From assembly GCF_034424175.1 (NCBI RefSeq), contig NZ_CP139986.1, forward strand, positions 1,488,001 to 1,552,000: 64,000 bases of DNA, read 5' to 3'. Under the pieces are notes generated by a model that was given only the letters and a program-made list of their open reading frames with translations, searched no databases and was not told the origin of the DNA. This document shows positions 61,044 to 64,000 of this stretch, piece by piece. This stretch comes from Kluyvera intermedia. Lineage in GTDB: Bacteria > Pseudomonadota > Gammaproteobacteria > Enterobacterales > Enterobacteriaceae. Position 1 is the first letter of the stretch. Every line of letters begins with the position of its first letter. Both the position numbers and the translations under genes were made by a program.

Positions 61044-63188
61044 TTACTGCTGCTGTGAAGACTGGATCGCGGTCAGAGCGATGGTGTAGACGATATCGTC
61101 TACCAGCGCGCCACGAGACAGGTCGTTCACCGGCTTGCGCATACCCTGTAGCATCGGCCCGATGGAGATCAGGTCGGCAGAACGCTGTACCGCTTTGTAG
61201 GTGGTGTTACCGGTGTTCAGGTCTGGGAAGATGAACACGGTAGCGCGACCCGCAACCGGAGAGTTCGGTGCTTTGGATTTTGCAACATCAGCCATAACAG
61301 CCGCATCATACTGCAGAGGACCGTCGATCATCAGGTCAGGACGTTTTTCCTGCGCCAGACGAGTCGCTTCACGCACTTTCTCTACATCGCTACCTGCACC
61401 AGAAGTACCGGTAGAGTAGGAGAGCATTGCCACGCGTGGTTCGATACCGAAAGCAATCGCCGAATCAGCAGACTGGATAGCGATTTCTGCCAGCTGCTCA
61501 GCGGTTGGATCTGGGTTGATCGCGCAGTCACCGTAAACATAAACCTGTTCTGGCAGCAGCATGAAGAACACAGAAGAGACCAGCGAGCTGCCCGGTGCAG
61601 TTTTGATAAGCTGCAGCGGCGGACGGATGGTGTTCGCGGTGGTGTGAACCGCACCGGAAACCAGGCCGTCAACATCGTCTTGTTCCAGCATCAGGGTGCC
61701 AAGAACCACGTTGTCTTCAAGCTGTTCGCGCGCGACGGTTTCGGTCATCCCTTTGTTTTTACGCAGTTCGACCAGACGAGCAACATAGCTTTCGCGAACC
61801 ACTTCTGGATCAACGATTTCAACGCCAGCGCCCAGCTCTACGCCCTGAGATGCTGCAACGCGGAGGATCTCATCTGGGTTGCCCAGCAGTACGCAAGTCG
61901 CGATACCACGTTCAGCACAGATTGCCGCTGCTTTAACGGTACGCGGTTCGTCGCCTTCTGGCAGAACAACGCGCTTGCCGGCTTTACGTGCCAGCTCGGT
62001 CAGCTGGTAACGGAATGCCGGTGGAGACAGGCGACGGCTACGCTCGGAGGTCGCAGTCAGAGAGTCAATCCAGTTAGCGTCGATAAAGTTAGCTACGTAT
62101 TCCTGAACTTTCTCAATGCGCTCGTGATCGTCAACCGGAACTTCCAGGTTGAAGCTCTGCAGGCTCAGGGAGGTCTGCCAGGTGTTGGTGTTCACCATGA
62201 ATACCGGCAGGCCGGTGGCAAATGCGCGTTCGCACAGTTTGCTGATACGTGGATCCATGTCGTAGCCGCCGGTCAGCAGCAGAGCACCGATTTCCACGCC
62301 GTTCATTGCTGCCAGGCAGGCTGCAACCAGAACGTCAGGACGGTCTGCGGAGGTCACCAGCAGGGAACCTGCACGGAAGTGCTCCAGCATGTGCGGGATG
62401 CTACGTGCGCAGAAGGTCACGGATTTCACGCGGCGAGTGTTGATGTCGCCTTCGTTGATGATAGTCGCGTTCAGGTGGTGAGCCATATCGATTGCACGGG
62501 TTGCAATCAGATCGAAGCTCCACGGTACCGCGCCCAGAACAGGCAGGCTGCTTGAGGTTTTCAGCTGTTCAGCATCGATTTTTACCACTTTCGCTTTGGT
62601 AGAATCGTCGAAGATCTCAGACAAGTCCGGGCGAGTACGACCCTGTTCGTCAACAGGTGCATTCAGTTTATTGACGATAACACCGGTGATGTTGGTGTTT
62701 TTTGCGCCGCCGAAGCTGCTGCGAGTCAGTTCAATACGCTCGTTCAGCTGCTCTGGGGTATCGGTGCCCTGAGACATAACGAAGACGATTTCTGCATTCA
62801 GCGTTTTCGCGATTTCGTAGTTCAGAGACTGAGCGAACTGATGCTTACGGGTTGGGACCAGGCCTTCAACCAGTACAACTTCCGCATCTTTGGTGTTCGT
62901 GTGGTAGTTAGCGATGATCTCTTCCATCAGCACATCTTTCTGATTGCTGGAGAGCAGGGCTTCTACGTGGTTCATTTTCATCGGTTCAGCGGCAGTCGTC
63001 GTAGAAGAGCTGGCGCGAACGATGGTGGTAGTCTGGTCTGGAGCATCGCCACCGGTACGAGGTTGGGCGATAGGCTTAAAGACGCTCAAACGAACGCCTT
63101 TGCGTTCCATAGCACGGATAACGCCAAGGCTGACGCTGGTCAGGCCGACGCTGGTTCCGGTAGGGATCAGCATAATAGTACGGGACAC
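61044..63188 (-). CDS. pta: phosphate acetyltransferase Pta
   Basis: This 714-residue enzyme makes acetyl phosphate and CoA from acetyl-CoA and phosphate. It is the long enteric type: an N-terminal P-loop-like (BioD/CobQ-type) domain starting [20 protein letters not shown], a central DRTGG regulatory domain, and a C-terminal catalytic domain (about 390-714) with [29 protein letters not shown] precedes the ATG. It is 76 bp downstream of ackA on the same strand, and with it forms the acetate pathway; the pool of acetyl phosphate also feeds response regulators. Confidence 0.98.
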   Translation of the reverse strand: MSRTIMLIPTGTSVGLTSVSLGVIRAMERKGVRLSVFKPIAQPRTGGDAPDQTTTIVRASSSTTTAAEPMKMNHVEALLSSNQKDVLMEEIIANYHTNTKDAEVVLVEGLVPTRKHQFAQSLNYEIAKTLNAEIVFVMSQGTDTPEQLNERIELTRSSFGGAKNTNITGVIVNKLNAPVDEQGRTRPDLSEIFDDSTKAKVVKIDAEQLKTSSSLPVLGAVPWSFDLIATRAIDMAHHLNATIINEGDINTRRVKSVTFCARSIPHMLEHFRAGSLLVTSADRPDVLVAACLAAMNGVEIGALLLTGGYDMDPRISKLCERAFATGLPVFMVNTNTWQTSLSLQSFNLEVPVDDHERIEKVQEYVANFIDANWIDSLTATSERSRRLSPPAFRYQLTELARKAGKRVVLPEGDEPRTVKAAAICAERGIATCVLLGNPDEILRVAASQGVELGAGVEIVDPEVVRESYVARLVELRKNKGMTETVAREQLEDNVVLGTLMLEQDDVDGLVSGAVHTTANTIRPPLQLIKTAPGSSLVSSVFFMLLPEQVYVYGDCAINPDPTAEQLAEIAIQSADSAIAFGIEPRVAMLSYSTGTSGAGSDVEKVREATRLAQEKRPDLMIDGPLQYDAAVMADVAKSKAPNSPVAGRATVFIFPDLNTGNTTYKAVQRSADLISIGPMLQGMRKPVNDLSRGALVDDIVYTIALTAIQSSQQQ

Positions 63189-63236
63189 GGTTTATCCTCT
63201 TTCGTTACCGCCGCGATTGGGCGGGTTACAAAACAG

Positions 63237-63259
63237 CACCGCCAGCTTAGCTGGCGGTG
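63237..63259 (-). promoter_or_regulatory. ackA-pta intergenic hairpin
   Basis: CACCGCCAGC pairs with GCTGGCGGTG around TTA, in the 76-bp gap between ackA and pta. Without a T tract it is more likely an mRNA-stability or attenuation element than a full terminator. Confidence 0.55.
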
Positions 63260-63264
63260 TGATA

Positions 63265-64000
63265 TCAGGCAGTCAGACGGTTGGCGTCTTGTGCGATGAC
63301 CAGCTCTTCGTTGGTCGGGATAACGATGGCAGGGCGGGTGCCTTCTTTGTTGATGAAACCAGACTTGCCGAAACGGGCAGCCAGGTTACGTTCGTGATCA
63401 ACTTCGAAGCCCAGAACGCCCAGTTTGCCCAGGGACAGTTCGCGAACCATTGCTGCGTTTTCACCGATACCACCGGTGAAGATAACCGCATCCAGACGAC
63501 CTTCCATCAGCGCAGCGTAAGAGCCGATGTATTTCGCCAGACGGTGACAGTAAACGTCCATTGCACGTTTAGCGTCAGCTTTTTCCTGGTAGTTATCTTC
63601 TACATAACGACAGTCGCTGGTGACTTCGGTCAGACCCAGAAGGCCAGACTCTTTGGTCAGCATTTTGTTGATCTGGTCAATGTTCATGCCCAGGGTGTCA
63701 TGCAGATGGAAAATGATAGCGGGATCGATATCGCCAGAGCGAGTACCCATCACCAGACCTTCCAGTGGAGTCAGACCCATGGAAGTATCAACACATTTAC
63801 CGTTACGGATTGCAGAAACGGAACCACCGTTGCCCAGGTGGCAAGTGATGATGTTAACTTCTTCAACCGGCTTGTTCAGTACTTTTGCTGCTTCCTGAGC
63901 CACATAGAAGTGGCTGGTGCCGTGTGCGCCGTAGCGACGGATGCCATGTTCTTTGTACAGGCTGTACGGCAGAGCATACAGGTAGGATTCTTCCGGCATA
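63265..64000 (-). CDS. ackA: acetate kinase AckA, 3' part
   Basis: The window ends inside this gene; the C-terminal 245 residues of a protein normally about 400 long are present, beginning at [20 protein letters not shown], which is internal in E. coli AckA. The ASKHA-fold phosphate-binding region [15 protein letters not shown], the [11 protein letters not shown] region and [14 protein letters not shown] are intact. It makes ATP and acetate from acetyl phosphate. pta follows 76 bp downstream. Confidence 0.97.
   Translation of the reverse strand, partial: MPEESYLYALPYSLYKEHGIRRYGAHGTSHFYVAQEAAKVLNKPVEEVNIITCHLGNGGSVSAIRNGKCVDTSMGLTPLEGLVMGTRSGDIDPAIIFHLHDTLGMNIDQINKMLTKESGLLGLTEVTSDCRYVEDNYQEKADAKRAMDVYCHRLAKYIGSYAALMEGRLDAVIFTGGIGENAAMVRELSLGKLGVLGFEVDHERNLAARFGKSGFINKEGTRPAIVIPTNEELVIAQDANRLTA

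Noticed and set aside
61644..62555. A 303-codon open frame on the + strand.
   Set aside because: It lies wholly antisense within pta, a long gene with strong codon bias that commonly leaves shadow frames; it has no ribosome site or recognisable domain.

Overview
The window is an ordinary chromosomal segment of a gammaproteobacterium of the family Enterobacteriaceae. Gene content and order follow the Escherichia coli/Salmonella backbone read backwards from pdeA to ackA. The presence of ipdC with an aldo-keto reductase, and the absence of several E. coli-specific blocks, make a Citrobacter-like genome the best guess. This is inference from remembered gene order and protein similarity; no search was run. 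No prophage, plasmid genes, transposase, integrase, CRISPR array or rRNA operon is visible. One tRNA gene (argW, tRNA-Arg CCU) is present.

Layout. Positions 1-10 kb hold pdeA (3' part), the nucleoside transporter nupC, the manganese transporter mntH behind MntR- and Fur-like sites, the small exported protein ypeC, an inserted pair (aldo-keto reductase, indolepyruvate decarboxylase ipdC), yfeO and glucokinase. Positions 9.7-15.4 kb hold an RluA-type pseudouridine synthase, a two-domain cold-shock protein, the pyruvate-responsive two-component system ypdAB, the aminotransferase alaC and the 23-residue membrane peptide ypdK. Positions 15.4-17.9 kb are an AT-rich accessory patch abutting argW: an EcpR/MatA-like LuxR-type regulator with a cysteine-rich N-terminus, an unrecognised 110-residue helical protein and a YaiL (DUF2058) homologue. 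Positions 18-26.4 kb hold yfdC, the lipid-transport lipoprotein mlaA, and the fatty-acid genes fadL, fadI and fadJ with FadR-like operators, then sixA.

Positions 26.5-36.6 kb hold smrB, prmB, aroC, the overlapping run mepA-yfcA-epmC-yfcL, mnmC, fabB behind a FabR-like palindrome, and the MFS gene yfcJ. Positions 36.7-47.2 kb hold flk and the long co-oriented series pdxB-usg-truA-dedA-accD-folC-dedD-cvpA-purF. Between dedD and cvpA lies a striking array of about 62-bp tandem hairpin repeats bounded by a 23-bp inverted repeat. Positions 47.2-52.0 kb are an accessory sugar locus between purF and ubiX: a GH127 beta-L-arabinofuranosidase, a GPH-family sugar symporter and a divergent LacI-family regulator. 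Positions 52.0-57.0 kb hold ubiX and the argT-hisJQMP basic amino-acid ABC importer with a probable sigma-54 promoter. Positions 57-64 kb hold a GNAT acetyltransferase, yfcH, folX, yfcF, yfcE, yfcD, pta and the 3' part of ackA.

How genes work together: FadL imports long-chain fatty acids and FadI/FadJ degrade them, while FabB makes unsaturated ones; both sets carry visible lipid-regulator sites. ArgT and HisJ share the HisQMP transporter. Pta and AckA interconvert acetyl-CoA and acetate. IpdC acts in the indole-3-pyruvate route from tryptophan. I see no convincing wholly new system. The observations most worth following are the dedD-cvpA tandem array, the cysteine-rich regulator patch beside argW, the cold-shock fusion protein and the arabinoside locus.
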